Shown here in pieces: positions 8,633 to 16,210 of a DNA stretch of 64,000 nt. The translations under genes were made by a program, and so were the position numbers. Where the stretch lies: positions 2,865,501 to 2,929,500 of the forward strand of contig JAQIJC010000001.1 in assembly GCA_036946405.1 (NCBI GenBank). Direction: 5' to 3'. A model generated the notes under the pieces. That model had not been told where the DNA came from. It searched no databases and worked only from the letters and a program-made list of their open reading frames with translations. Positions within the stretch are counted from its first letter, which is position 1. Every line of letters starts with the position of its first letter. The stretch comes from Sphingomonas phyllosphaerae. Lineage in GTDB: Bacteria > Pseudomonadota > Alphaproteobacteria > Sphingomonadales > Sphingomonadaceae.

Positions 8633-9646
8633 ATGCCCCTGGGTTTTCTTCTGCTGAGCGCCGCCATTTCCCTTGCCGCCCCCGTCGATACGCCGGCTGC
8701 TGCCGGGGCTGGTCCGGCATGGGCCAGCGCCACGCGGCTGAAGCGCGGCGTCAACATCATCGGCTACGATCCGCTTTGGCAGGACCGATCCAAGGCACGC
8801 TTCAAGGCCCGCCATTTCCAGATCATCCGCAAGGGCGGCTTCGACTTCGTTCGCGTCGTGCTGCAATCGTTCCGGCACATGGATGCGCGGAACCGCCTCG
8901 ACCCCAAATGGCTGGAAACGCTCGACTGGGTCGTCCGCGAAGCCTCCTCGGCCGGTCTCGGCGTCATCCTCGACGAACATGATTTCGACGTCTGCTCGAA
9001 GGATCCCGACGCGTGCGAGCCCAAGCTGCTCGCCTTCTGGCAACAGATCGGCGAGCGTTACCGCGACGCCCCCGACACGGTGCTGTTCGAATTGCTCAAC
9101 GAGCCGCATGCCCCACTGGACGCCGCGCGCTGGAACGCGATGCTCGCGAAGCTGATCCCGCTCGTCCGCGCCAGCAACCCGCGCCGGACGCTGGTGATCG
9201 GCCCAACGCGCTGGAACAATCTCGAGGAGCTGCCGACGCTGCAACTCCCCAAGGAAGATCGCAACATCGTCGTCACCTTCCACTCCTACGAACCGTTCCG
9301 CTTCACGCATCAGGGCGCATCCTGGGCGGGCGACACCGCCAAGCTCAAGAACATCCCCTTCACCGCCGCCGACGAGGCACGCATCCGCGCCGACTATGAC
9401 AAGGTCGCCGCCTGGTCGAAGGCGAACGATCGTCCGGTGCTGATGGGCGAGTTCGGCGCATACGAGAAAAGCGGCACCCCAATCGCCGCACGCGCGCGCT
9501 ACACCGCGACGGTCCGACGCGAGGCGGAGGCGCATGGTTTCCCCTGGGCGTATTGGCAGTTCGACAGCGACTTCATCGTCTACGACATCGATCGTGACCG
9601 CTGGGTGGAACCGATCCGCGCTGCGCTGATCCCCGACCGCCGCTAA
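8633..9646 (+). CDS. Glycoside hydrolase family 5 (endoglucanase-like)
   Basis: Secreted 337-residue GH5 enzyme that should cleave beta-1,4-glucan-type or mannan-type chains by a retaining mechanism. The chosen ATG has AAGGA about eight bases upstream and gives a clean signal peptide (MPLGFLLLSAAISLAAP); a longer reading from 8561 would place charged residues before it. The mature protein opens with RGVNIIGYD, has acid/base Glu157 in LFELLNEPH and nucleophile Glu273 in VLMGEFGAYEK, and contains the conserved HSYEPF and YWQFDSDF segments. It follows the FGE gene by 79 bp on the same strand. The subfamily, and thus the glycan, cannot be assigned by eye. Confidence 0.9.
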   Translation: MPLGFLLLSAAISLAAPVDTPAAAGAGPAWASATRLKRGVNIIGYDPLWQDRSKARFKARHFQIIRKGGFDFVRVVLQSFRHMDARNRLDPKWLETLDWVVREASSAGLGVILDEHDFDVCSKDPDACEPKLLAFWQQIGERYRDAPDTVLFELLNEPHAPLDAARWNAMLAKLIPLVRASNPRRTLVIGPTRWNNLEELPTLQLPKEDRNIVVTFHSYEPFRFTHQGASWAGDTAKLKNIPFTAADEARIRADYDKVAAWSKANDRPVLMGEFGAYEKSGTPIAARARYTATVRREAEAHGFPWAYWQFDSDFIVYDIDRDRWVEPIRAALIPDRR

Positions 9647-9720
9647 GCAACGTATCGCATTGTCATGAAAGGATATATGCCCTCCCGCTGAACCGCCGGA
9701 CCGGTAAGGGGAGATGGGCG

Positions 9721-10749
9721 ATGCCGACGCTGCCACCACCCGGCCGCGTCGCCGAACGCGCCGCGGTCGATGCCGCCACCTTCGCGACCGAGGTAGCAAG
9801 TGGCTACGCACCGGTCGTGCTGCGCGGACAGGTGCGCCACTGGGCGGCGGTGCGCGCTGGCGCAGGCGGAGACCGCGCGATCGCCGCCTATCTCGCCGGC
9901 TTCGGCGGCGGGCAGCCGCTCGACGTGATGATCGGCGCGCCGGAAATCGGTGGCCGCTTCTTCTACAACGACGACCTCACCGGCTTCAACTTCCACCGGC
10001 AAAGGGTCGCGCTGGGACAATTGCTTGGTCAGTTGCTCAGCTACGCCACCGACGACGACGCCGCGCCGCACGCGCTCTACGCCAATGCCGCGACCGCGCC
10101 CGAGCATCTGCCCGGCTGGGAAGCCGACAATGCGCTGGACCTGCCGACCGGCGACGCCCCCGCACGATTGTGGATCGGCAACGCGACCCGCGTCGCGACG
10201 CACTACGATCAGTCCGACAACATCGCCTGCGTCGTCCACGGGCGGCGTCGCTTCACGCTCTTCCCGCCCGATCAGCTCGCCAACCTCTACATCGGCCCGC
10301 TCGACAATACGCTGGCCGGCCCGCCCTCGAGCATGGTCGACCCCGACGAGCCCGACCTCGCGCGCTATCCGCACTTCGCGGCGGCGCACGCGCACGCGCA
10401 GGTCGCGGAGCTGGAGCCGGGCGACGCGATCTTCATCCCGGCGATCTGGTGGCACCATGTCGCCGCGCTCGATCGGCTCAACGTGCTCGTGAACTATTGG
10501 TGGACCGATCACGAAACCGCATCGCCGTTCGGCGCGCTCGTCCACGCGCTGATGGCGATCCGCGACCTGCCGCCGGCACCGCGCGCGGCATGGCGAACGT
10601 GGTTCGACCATTATGTCTTCGCCGACGACGCGGCGGACGCCGGCGCGCATCTGCCCCAGGCGGCGCGCGGCATCCTGTCCGCAGCCAGCCCGGCGCGCAC
10701 CGAACGGCTCCGCGGCTTCTTGATCCGCCTGCTGGGCGGACGCCTTTAA
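9721..10749 (+). CDS. Cupin-like (JmjC-type) domain protein, first copy
   Basis: A 342-residue protein of the cupin_8/JmjC-like fold, the class of Fe(II) and 2-oxoglutarate hydroxylases, although no reaction is known for this subgroup. The visible metal triad is H-x-D in VATHYDQSDN with a distal His in WWHHVAALD. Other blocks shared with the second copy at 12079-13095 are GRFFYNDDL, GRRRFTLFPPDQLANLYIGPL and LVNYWW. GGGGAG lies just upstream of the ATG. Genes of this type commonly sit beside flavin-dependent halogenases and TonB receptors in Xanthomonas, Caulobacter and sphingomonads. Here the IS110 element separates it from the halogenase operon, towards which it is transcribed convergently. 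Confidence 0.85.
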   Translation: MPTLPPPGRVAERAAVDAATFATEVASGYAPVVLRGQVRHWAAVRAGAGGDRAIAAYLAGFGGGQPLDVMIGAPEIGGRFFYNDDLTGFNFHRQRVALGQLLGQLLSYATDDDAAPHALYANAATAPEHLPGWEADNALDLPTGDAPARLWIGNATRVATHYDQSDNIACVVHGRRRFTLFPPDQLANLYIGPLDNTLAGPPSSMVDPDEPDLARYPHFAAAHAHAQVAELEPGDAIFIPAIWWHHVAALDRLNVLVNYWWTDHETASPFGALVHALMAIRDLPPAPRAAWRTWFDHYVFADDAADAGAHLPQAARGILSAASPARTERLRGFLIRLLGGRL

Positions 10750-10777
10750 AGATTGGTGACATCGACTTGATCCGTCA

Positions 10778-11749
10778 TCAACTCAGTTGCGCGGCATCAT
10801 CGCGGATTTTAGCGTTGGCGATGGTGATGAGTTTTCGCATGGCGGCGGTTAGGGCGACGATGGGTTTTTTGCCGCTGTCACGGAGGCGCTGGTAGAAGGC
10901 CTTGATGTCGGGCGCGAAGCGGACGGCGGAGAGGGCAGCCATGAAGGTGACGCGCCTGACCTCCGGGCGGCCGCCGCGGGTGCGGCGATAGCCATCGACG
11001 GTGCCGCTTTGGCGGGGATGGGGTGCAAGGCCGGCGAGGCTGGCGATCTGGCGCCGTCCGAGCGTGCCGAGTTCGGGCAGGAGGGCGATGAGCGCCGCGG
11101 CGGTGGTCGCGCCGATGCCGGGGATGGTGCGCAGGACGCTGGCGGTGCGGGCGAGTGATGCGCAGCCGGCGAGCAGCGCCTCGATCCGGGCCTCGAGCGC
11201 GGCGATGGCCTGGTCGTGCGCGGCGACCAGCGCGCGCAGCTCGGCGGCGACCGGGCCGGCGCCGGGGGCCTTGAGGCGGTTGGTGCACGCGGTGCGGGCA
11301 CGGACGAGATCGCTGCGGGTGTTGACCAGCGTCGCGAGCTCCTGGCGGTGTTCATCGCGCGGGTGCCAGCGGTCGAGGCGCTCGTGGCGCTCCTGCCCGT
11401 AGCGCGCGAGCGCACGGGCATCGAGCGCATCGGTCTTGGCCAGCGTTCCCAGCGAGCGGATGAACGCCTTGACGCGGCGGGCATCGGCACGGTGGATGGC
11501 ATGGCCGGCGCGTGACGCCGCCGCGAGCAGCGCGGCCTCGTAGCCGCCGGTCGCCTCGCAGACCAGCAGGCGCCCGGGCGGCAGCGCGGCGGCAAAGGCG
11601 TCGAGCGCAAGCGGCGTGTTGGCGATGGTGGTGGCGCGGCCGGTGACGCTGTCGAAGACGGCGATGCCGGCCTTGCCGACGTCGCAGCCGACGAACCCGG
11701 TCGGCGTGGTGGCGGCGGCGTCAGTGGCGGGGTTGGCGGAGCGGGTCAT
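10778..11749 (-). CDS. IS110-family transposase (RuvC-like recombinase)
   Basis: A 323-residue IS110 recombinase. The N-terminal DEDD/RuvC-like part shows GCDVGKAGIAVFD, LVCEATGGYE and TDALDARALARYG. The C-terminal transposase_20 part has LRTIPGIGATTAAALIALLPELG and SLAGLAPHPRQSGT with a Ser in the expected region. The ATG at 11749 is preferred; an upstream frame to 11815 would run into the guide RNA region. The stop codon lies on the very edge of the element, overlapping the core dinucleotide. No frameshift or stop is seen, so the gene is probably functional. Expression may be coupled to the bridge RNA transcribed from the same strand. Confidence 0.95.
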   Translation of the reverse strand: MTRSANPATDAAATTPTGFVGCDVGKAGIAVFDSVTGRATTIANTPLALDAFAAALPPGRLLVCEATGGYEAALLAAASRAGHAIHRADARRVKAFIRSLGTLAKTDALDARALARYGQERHERLDRWHPRDEHRQELATLVNTRSDLVRARTACTNRLKAPGAGPVAAELRALVAAHDQAIAALEARIEALLAGCASLARTASVLRTIPGIGATTAAALIALLPELGTLGRRQIASLAGLAPHPRQSGTVDGYRRTRGGRPEVRRVTFMAALSAVRFAPDIKAFYQRLRDSGKKPIVALTAAMRKLITIANAKIRDDAAQLS

Positions 11750-11769
11750 GACGGTTATCCTCGGCGATA

Positions 11770-11926
11770 GCCTGCGATTGTCTGCGGGCGTCGTCGAGCG
11801 GCCCCTGCAACTCACCAGGCGTGACGGGAAGCGGGCAACCGACCGGGATGACGACGGGCGAAAAGCCCTATTGCGAGACGGCCCGGTTGCCCGCGCCCGG
11901 CATCAGGTGGCCACCTGATGCCGGGC
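11770..11926 (-). ncRNA. Candidate IS110 bridge RNA with readable target-binding and donor-binding loops
   Basis: Transcribed from the minus strand ahead of the transposase. In 5'-3' order: (a) a perfect 32-bp palindrome (11926-11895), the 5' stem-loop; (b) a hairpin closed by 11 perfect pairs (GCGGGCAACCG at 11831-11841 with 11884-11894), an internal loop and an apical GGGC/GCCC stem; (c) a second hairpin closed by GCCTG/CAGGC (11770-11774 with 11816-11820), an internal loop and again an apical GGGC/GCCC stem. Loop (b) contains ATGACG (11848-11853, complement of CGTCAT) and ATTGCGAG (11870-11877), the two halves of the insertion site. Loop (c) contains GATTGTCTG (11776-11784, complement of CAGACAATC) and CAACTCA (11808-11814), the two sides of the joined element ends. 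This is the architecture known for IS621 bridge RNA. Exact RNA ends and promoter are not determined. Confidence 0.85.
11895..11926. repeat. Perfect 32-bp palindrome in the IS110 non-coding end
   Basis: Each arm is GCCCGGCATCAGGTGG and the centre lies between 11910 and 11911. It abuts the target-loop hairpin directly. It is interpreted here as the 5' stem-loop of the bridge RNA; no T-run follows, so a terminator role is less likely. Confidence 0.9.
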
Positions 11927-11974
11927 ATCCCGCTCATGCAGGACACCACCCCCCTACGTCATCTCCAACAGACA

Positions 11975-12046
11975 ATTGCGAGCGTAGCGAAGCAATCCAG
12001 TGCGTCCTGATCCGGCCCTGGATTGCTTCGCTGCGCTCGCAATGAC
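11975..12046. repeat. REP-like palindromic repeat interrupted by the IS110 element
   Basis: Two arms of 26 bases (11975-12000 and 12018-12043) are inverted copies with one mismatch and are separated by 17 bases. The right arm continues to CAATGAC at 12046, while the matching GTC of the left arm is found on the other side of the insertion at 10774-10776. The restored arm is GTCATTGCGAGCG followed by (T/C)AGCGAAGCAATCCAG. The element is of the extragenic palindrome type. The intact right arm still offers one copy of the IS110 target in inverted orientation. Confidence 0.88.
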
Positions 12047-12078
12047 GGCTGGTGCGTTCGACTTCACGTCATCATCAT

Positions 12079-13095
12079 TTAGCGCTCTGGCCGCGCGAAA
12101 CTTTCCCGCAACGTCGCGCGGATGCGCGCCGCGGTGGCCGCGTCGATCGCTCCCAGCACGCCTTTGGCCGGCTCCGGCAGATGCGCCGAGGGATCGCCAT
12201 TGCCGCGAAACACCAATTGCTCGAACATCGCGCGATAAGCGGCGCGTTGATCCGCCGGCAGCGGCGCGATTGCCACCAGCGCATGCAGCAGCGCATCATA
12301 CGGGTTCCCGAGCCCAGCCGGGGCCGGATTCCACCAGTAATTCACGAAGGCGTTGACCGGATCGAGCGAGTTGACCGCATGCCACCAGTGGAACGGGATG
12401 TAGATGCCATCGCCGGGCTCCAGCGTCGCCGCCTGCGCGACGCGCGCCGCCGCGGCAAAGCGCGGAAAGCGCGCATGATCAGGATCGTCGGGATCGACGA
12501 GGCTGACCGGCGTCCCCGCCGGGGTCAGCTCCAGCGGTCCCATATAGAGGTTCGCGACCTGATCCGGCGGGAACAGCGTGAAGCGCCGCCGCCCCATCAC
12601 GACGACGCCGATATTTTCCATCAGATCGTAATGCGTCGCGACGCGGATCGCGTTGCCCAGCCACATCCGCGGCACCACCCCGTCCGCAACCAAGGTCAAG
12701 GCATTCTCGGCGGTGAAGCCCGGCAACAGCTCGGGCAGCGGCACCGACTGGATCGCCATCGCATAGGGCCGCGCATGATCGCGGTCGCGCAGCAGCCGGT
12801 CGAGGAACGGGTCGAGCGGGGTCTGCCCGCGCACGAAGTTCATCGCGCTCAGATCGGGCGTGTAGAAGAACCGCCCTTCGATCGACGGTTCGCCGAGGAT
12901 CGCCGACACCGGGTCAGGCCGGCTGAACCGCTTGAGATAGCCGACCCCTCCTTCCGCTGATGCGCGCGCCGCCGTCACCGCCGGCCAGTCGCGAGCGACC
13001 CCGCGCAGCACCACCGGGCGCGCGGCGGGGCGGATCTCCGCCTCGAAGGTACGCCGGTCGACCCCTTCGATCTCGGGCAGCGGCGCGGGTGTCAT
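12079..13095 (-). CDS. Cupin-like (JmjC-type) domain protein, second copy
   Basis: A 338-residue homologue of the protein at 9721-10749. The metal-site pattern H-x-D is in VATHYDLMEN and the distal His in HWWHAVNSLD; GRFFYTPDL, GRRRFTLFPPDQVANLYMGPL and FVNYWW are also shared. The start is set by an ATGA overlap with the stop codon of the upstream halogenase gene, so it is the last gene of a translationally coupled operon. Family knowledge points to an Fe(II)/2-oxoglutarate hydroxylase fold; the reaction and substrate are unknown. The longer open frame upstream is only antisense-frame read-through of the halogenase gene. Confidence 0.87.
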   Translation of the reverse strand: MTPAPLPEIEGVDRRTFEAEIRPAARPVVLRGVARDWPAVTAARASAEGGVGYLKRFSRPDPVSAILGEPSIEGRFFYTPDLSAMNFVRGQTPLDPFLDRLLRDRDHARPYAMAIQSVPLPELLPGFTAENALTLVADGVVPRMWLGNAIRVATHYDLMENIGVVVMGRRRFTLFPPDQVANLYMGPLELTPAGTPVSLVDPDDPDHARFPRFAAAARVAQAATLEPGDGIYIPFHWWHAVNSLDPVNAFVNYWWNPAPAGLGNPYDALLHALVAIAPLPADQRAAYRAMFEQLVFRGNGDPSAHLPEPAKGVLGAIDAATAARIRATLRESFARPER

Positions 13096-14618
13096 GCGGC
13101 GACGCCCATGACGTCGCACCCCATCCGACGCAATAACTCGTCCTGCTCGGGCAACAGCTTGGCGGTTTCCGCCACCACGTCGCGGATGTGCGCCAGCCGC
13201 GCCAGCGTCTCGGCGTCGGACAACAGGTCGGCGGCCGGATGGTAGCCGCCTGCCTCCGCGCCCTGCCCGACCATCACCGACAGCCAGCTCGTCTCGGTGA
13301 ACAATTCCTCGCCCTCGCGGAACACGCGCCCGTTCGCGGCGAAGATCGCCAGCTTTTCGGCCAGCCCCGCCGGCGGTGCCAGCTCGCGGCAATAATCCCA
13401 GAAGGCGCTGTCCCGCCGCTCGGTCGCTTTGTAGTGCAGCACGAGGAAGTCACGGATATCGACATAATCGGTGACATGCGCGCGATTGAAACGATCGATC
13501 TCGCGCTGATCGAAAGCGCGCGTCGGCCAATAGGTGAGCAGCCGCGCGATCGCCGACTGGACCAGATGGATGCTGGTCGACTCGAGCGGCTCGAGAAACC
13601 CGCCCGCGAGCCCCAGCGCGACGACATTCCCCACCCACGCGTGGCGACGATGCCCGGCCGTGAAGCGCAGGAAGCGCGGCTCGCCGAGCGCAGCCCCGTC
13701 GAGATTGGCGAGCAACGTGGCCGCGGCCTCGTCGTCCGACAGATGCGCCGAGGCATAGACATAGCCGTTGCCGATGCGATGCTGGAGCGGAATTCGCCAC
13801 TGCCAACCCGCAGAGCGCGCGGTCGACCGGGTCAGCGGCTGCCGATCGCCGCCGTTCGCGCACGGCACCGCCACCGCACGATCGCATGGCAACCAGTCGC
13901 TCCAATCCTCGAACCCCGCCTGCATCTCGCCCTCGATCAGCAGCCCGCGAAACCCCGAACAGTCGATGAATAGATCACCCTCGACGCGCGCACCGGATTC
14001 AAGCACCACCGCGGCGACATGGCCGTTCGCTCCGTCGCGCTCGACCGAGACGATCCGCCCCTCGGTACGCCGCACGCCGTTCGCCTCCGCCAGCCGCCGC
14101 AGGAAGCGCGCGTACAGCCCGGCATCGAATTGAAAGGCGTAGCCCAGTTTCGACAGCGGCGATCCGGGCTGGTCGGGGCGCGGATGCGCGAAGCGCCGCT
14201 GCAACCCGGCGACGATCGCCAGCGAATAGGCATCGAGCGGGGTGTCGTCGCCAAGCGTCCGTCCCTTCAGCCAGAAATGGTGGAACTCGATCCCCTTCAT
14301 ATCCAGCCCGTACGAGCCGAACGGATGGACGTAGCGATGCCCCGGCCGCAGCCAGTCGACGAATTCGATCCCCAATTTGTAGGTCGCGCGGGTTTCGCGC
14401 ATGAACTCGGCCTCGTCGATGCCGAGCATCTTGTTGAACAGCACGATCTGCGGGATCGTCGCCTCGCCGACCCCGACCGTGCCGATCGCCTCGGACTCGA
14501 TCAGCTCGATCGTCAGCCCCGGCATCTCGCCCAGCACCCGCGCGATCGCGGCCGCCGCCATCCATCCCGCGGTGCCGCCGCCCACGATCACGACCCGGCG
14601 GATCGCGTCCACTTTCAC
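13092..14618 (-). CDS. Flavin-dependent halogenase (tryptophan halogenase family), copy 1
   Basis: A 508-residue FADH2-dependent halogenase of the PrnA family. The FAD motif GGGTAGW (residues 13-19) and GVGEATIP (about 49-56) are intact. Lys81 in ATYKLGIEF corresponds to the catalytic Lys79 of PrnA, GWQWRIPLQ is the W-x-W-x-I-P motif that blocks monooxygenase activity, and FLEPLEST carries the catalytic Glu (Glu346 of PrnA). The GTG start at 14618 overlaps the upstream stop as GTGA. The cupin-like gene downstream overlaps as ATGA. Related clustered enzymes in Xanthomonas and Brevundimonas act on indole-type compounds, but the natural substrate is unknown. A flavin reductase is not seen in the window. 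Confidence 0.92.
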   Translation of the reverse strand: MKVDAIRRVVIVGGGTAGWMAAAAIARVLGEMPGLTIELIESEAIGTVGVGEATIPQIVLFNKMLGIDEAEFMRETRATYKLGIEFVDWLRPGHRYVHPFGSYGLDMKGIEFHHFWLKGRTLGDDTPLDAYSLAIVAGLQRRFAHPRPDQPGSPLSKLGYAFQFDAGLYARFLRRLAEANGVRRTEGRIVSVERDGANGHVAAVVLESGARVEGDLFIDCSGFRGLLIEGEMQAGFEDWSDWLPCDRAVAVPCANGGDRQPLTRSTARSAGWQWRIPLQHRIGNGYVYASAHLSDDEAAATLLANLDGAALGEPRFLRFTAGHRRHAWVGNVVALGLAGGFLEPLESTSIHLVQSAIARLLTYWPTRAFDQREIDRFNRAHVTDYVDIRDFLVLHYKATERRDSAFWDYCRELAPPAGLAEKLAIFAANGRVFREGEELFTETSWLSVMVGQGAEAGGYHPAADLLSDAETLARLAHIRDVVAETAKLLPEQDELLRRMGCDVMGVAA

Positions 14619-16210
14619 AACGGGTCCGCCGGAAAGTCGAACGGCTTTTCCGATGCGAACGAGAAGGTCGGCGCGGCCTTCGGCGGCGGCGCGGGTGGTG
14701 CCGCGGGTGTGACGCCCGCGAGATGCCGCAGGAAGTCGCCGTGCGTGGGCAACTGTGCCGTGACGTCCAGATAATCGCGGCGCATCTGGTCCAGCGCCGC
14801 CGCCACGCGCTCCTCGTCGAGCGCATCGACCGCCGGCTCGTAGTCCTCGGGAACGATATGCTGCCCCATGCACACGCTGACCCAGCTGGTCGTCGCGAAC
14901 AGCTCGCGCCCCTCGCGGAACACGCGGCCCTTGCCGCGGAACAGGTCGATCTTGCGCGCGAGGCTATCGGGAATGTCCATCGTGCGGCACCGTTCCCAGA
15001 ACGGCGTGTCGCCGCGACGCGTCGCTTTATAGTGGAGGATCACGAAGTCCCGCACATCGGCGTAAAGCTCGTGCATCTGCGCATTATATTCGTCGCGCTC
15101 GACGGGGTCGAAGCGGCGGTCGGGGAACAGCGCGATCAGCCGCGCGATCCCCGACTGGACGAGGTGGATCGAGGTCGATTCGAGCGGTTCGATGAACCCC
15201 GAGGCCAGCCCGAGCGCGACCACGTTGCGGTTCCACGCCAGCTTCCGCCGCCCGGTGGTGAACGACAGGTGGCGAGGGTCGGCGAGCGGCGCGCCCTCGA
15301 GATGGGCGAGCAGCTCGCGCTCCGCCGCGTCCCGCGCCTGAAAGTCACTGCAATAGACGAGGCCGTTGCCGGTCCGCTCCTGCAAGGGAATGCGCCATTG
15401 CCACCCCGCCCCGCGCGCGGTGGCACGGGTGAACGGGGCCGGGTCGCCATTGTTGGCGCTGGGCACCGCGACCGCGCGGTCGCATGGCAGCCAGTGCCGC
15501 CAATCGTCATAGCCGCTTTCGAGCGTCTCCTCGATCAGCACGCCGCGAAAGCCCGAGCAGTCGATGAACAGGTCACCACCGACCACTCGCCCGTCTTCCA
15601 GCTTCAGCGCCGTGACATGCCCGTCCTCCGGGCGCTGCGCGACCGCGGTCACCTTGCCTTCCAGCCGCTGCACCCCGTTCCGCTCGGCGTAGCGGCGCAG
15701 GAACCCCGCATAGCGCGCGGCGTCGAAATGATAGGCGTAGAACAGGTCCTTGACCGCCGACTGCGCCGTTGCGGCGGGCGGCGCGAACTTGCCCGCCTGC
15801 GCCGCGACCGCGCTCATCGACCACGCCGAGATATCCGGGAGCACACGCCGCTGGCGTTCGCGAAGGTACAATTGGTGGAAGTGGACGCCACCCAGATCGT
15901 GCCCGTGCGCGCCGAACGGGTGAAAATACCGCTCGCCGATGTCGCCCCAGCCGACGAACTCGATCCCCAGCTTGTACGTCCCGCCGGTTTCGCGAACGAA
16001 CTCGTGCTCGTCGATTCCCAGCATCTGGTTGAAGGTGCGCAGCGGCGGGATCGTCGCCTCGCCGACGCCGACGGTGCCGATCTCTTCGGACTCGATCAGC
16101 GTCACGCGCGTCACGCCATTGTTCAGAAAGCGCGAAAGTGCCGCCGCCGCCATCCAGCCCGCGGTCCCGCCGCCCAGGATGACGACGCTGCGAATGGTAT
16201 GTTCGTTCAT
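14615..16210 (-). CDS. Flavin-dependent halogenase (tryptophan halogenase family), copy 2
   Basis: A 531-residue paralogue with all hallmarks: GGGTAGW at residues 13-19, GVGEATIPP, Lys80 in GTYKLGIEF, GWQWRIPLQ, and FIEPLESTSIHLVQ with the catalytic Glu. The C-terminal 30 residues are rich in Pro and Ala and extend past the other copies. The start ATG overlaps the stop of the upstream halogenase-like gene as ATGA, and its own stop overlaps the next start as GTGA. This implies translational coupling along the whole operon. It is closer to copy 1 than to the degenerate copy. Substrate is unknown. Confidence 0.92.
   Translation of the reverse strand: MNEHTIRSVVILGGGTAGWMAAAALSRFLNNGVTRVTLIESEEIGTVGVGEATIPPLRTFNQMLGIDEHEFVRETGGTYKLGIEFVGWGDIGERYFHPFGAHGHDLGGVHFHQLYLRERQRRVLPDISAWSMSAVAAQAGKFAPPAATAQSAVKDLFYAYHFDAARYAGFLRRYAERNGVQRLEGKVTAVAQRPEDGHVTALKLEDGRVVGGDLFIDCSGFRGVLIEETLESGYDDWRHWLPCDRAVAVPSANNGDPAPFTRATARGAGWQWRIPLQERTGNGLVYCSDFQARDAAERELLAHLEGAPLADPRHLSFTTGRRKLAWNRNVVALGLASGFIEPLESTSIHLVQSGIARLIALFPDRRFDPVERDEYNAQMHELYADVRDFVILHYKATRRGDTPFWERCRTMDIPDSLARKIDLFRGKGRVFREGRELFATTSWVSVCMGQHIVPEDYEPAVDALDEERVAAALDQMRRDYLDVTAQLPTHGDFLRHLAGVTPAAPPAPPPKAAPTFSFASEKPFDFPADPL

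Larger units (their letters stand above)
10777..11974 (-). mobile_element. IS110-family insertion sequence, complete, about 1198 bp, inserted in a palindromic repeat
   Basis: The ends were placed from the sequence itself. The left flank reads CCGTCAT (ending at 10778) and the right flank reads ATTGCGAGCG (from 11975). With AT as the shared core dinucleotide they join to CCGTCATTGCGAGCG, identical over 15 bases to the uninterrupted opposite arm of the same palindrome (minus strand of about 12034-12048). The element therefore runs from the AT at 10777-10778 to just before the AT at 11975-11976. It contains one transposase gene and a structured non-coding segment of about 225 bp upstream of it. 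As usual for IS110, there are no long terminal inverted repeats and no target duplication beyond the core. Confidence 0.88.

Noticed and set aside
10767..10781. TTGAT-N5-ATCAA, resembling an FNR box
   Set aside because: The spacing is five instead of four bases and the sequence spans the left junction of the IS110 element, so it is an accident of the insertion.
11895..11926. The 32-bp palindrome as a transcription terminator
   Set aside because: No T-run on either strand, and it abuts the target-loop hairpin in the position of the bridge RNA 5' stem-loop.
12988..13392. Upstream extension of the second cupin-like gene (99 extra residues)
   Set aside because: It reads through the halogenase gene in another frame; the ATG overlapping the halogenase stop is the natural start.
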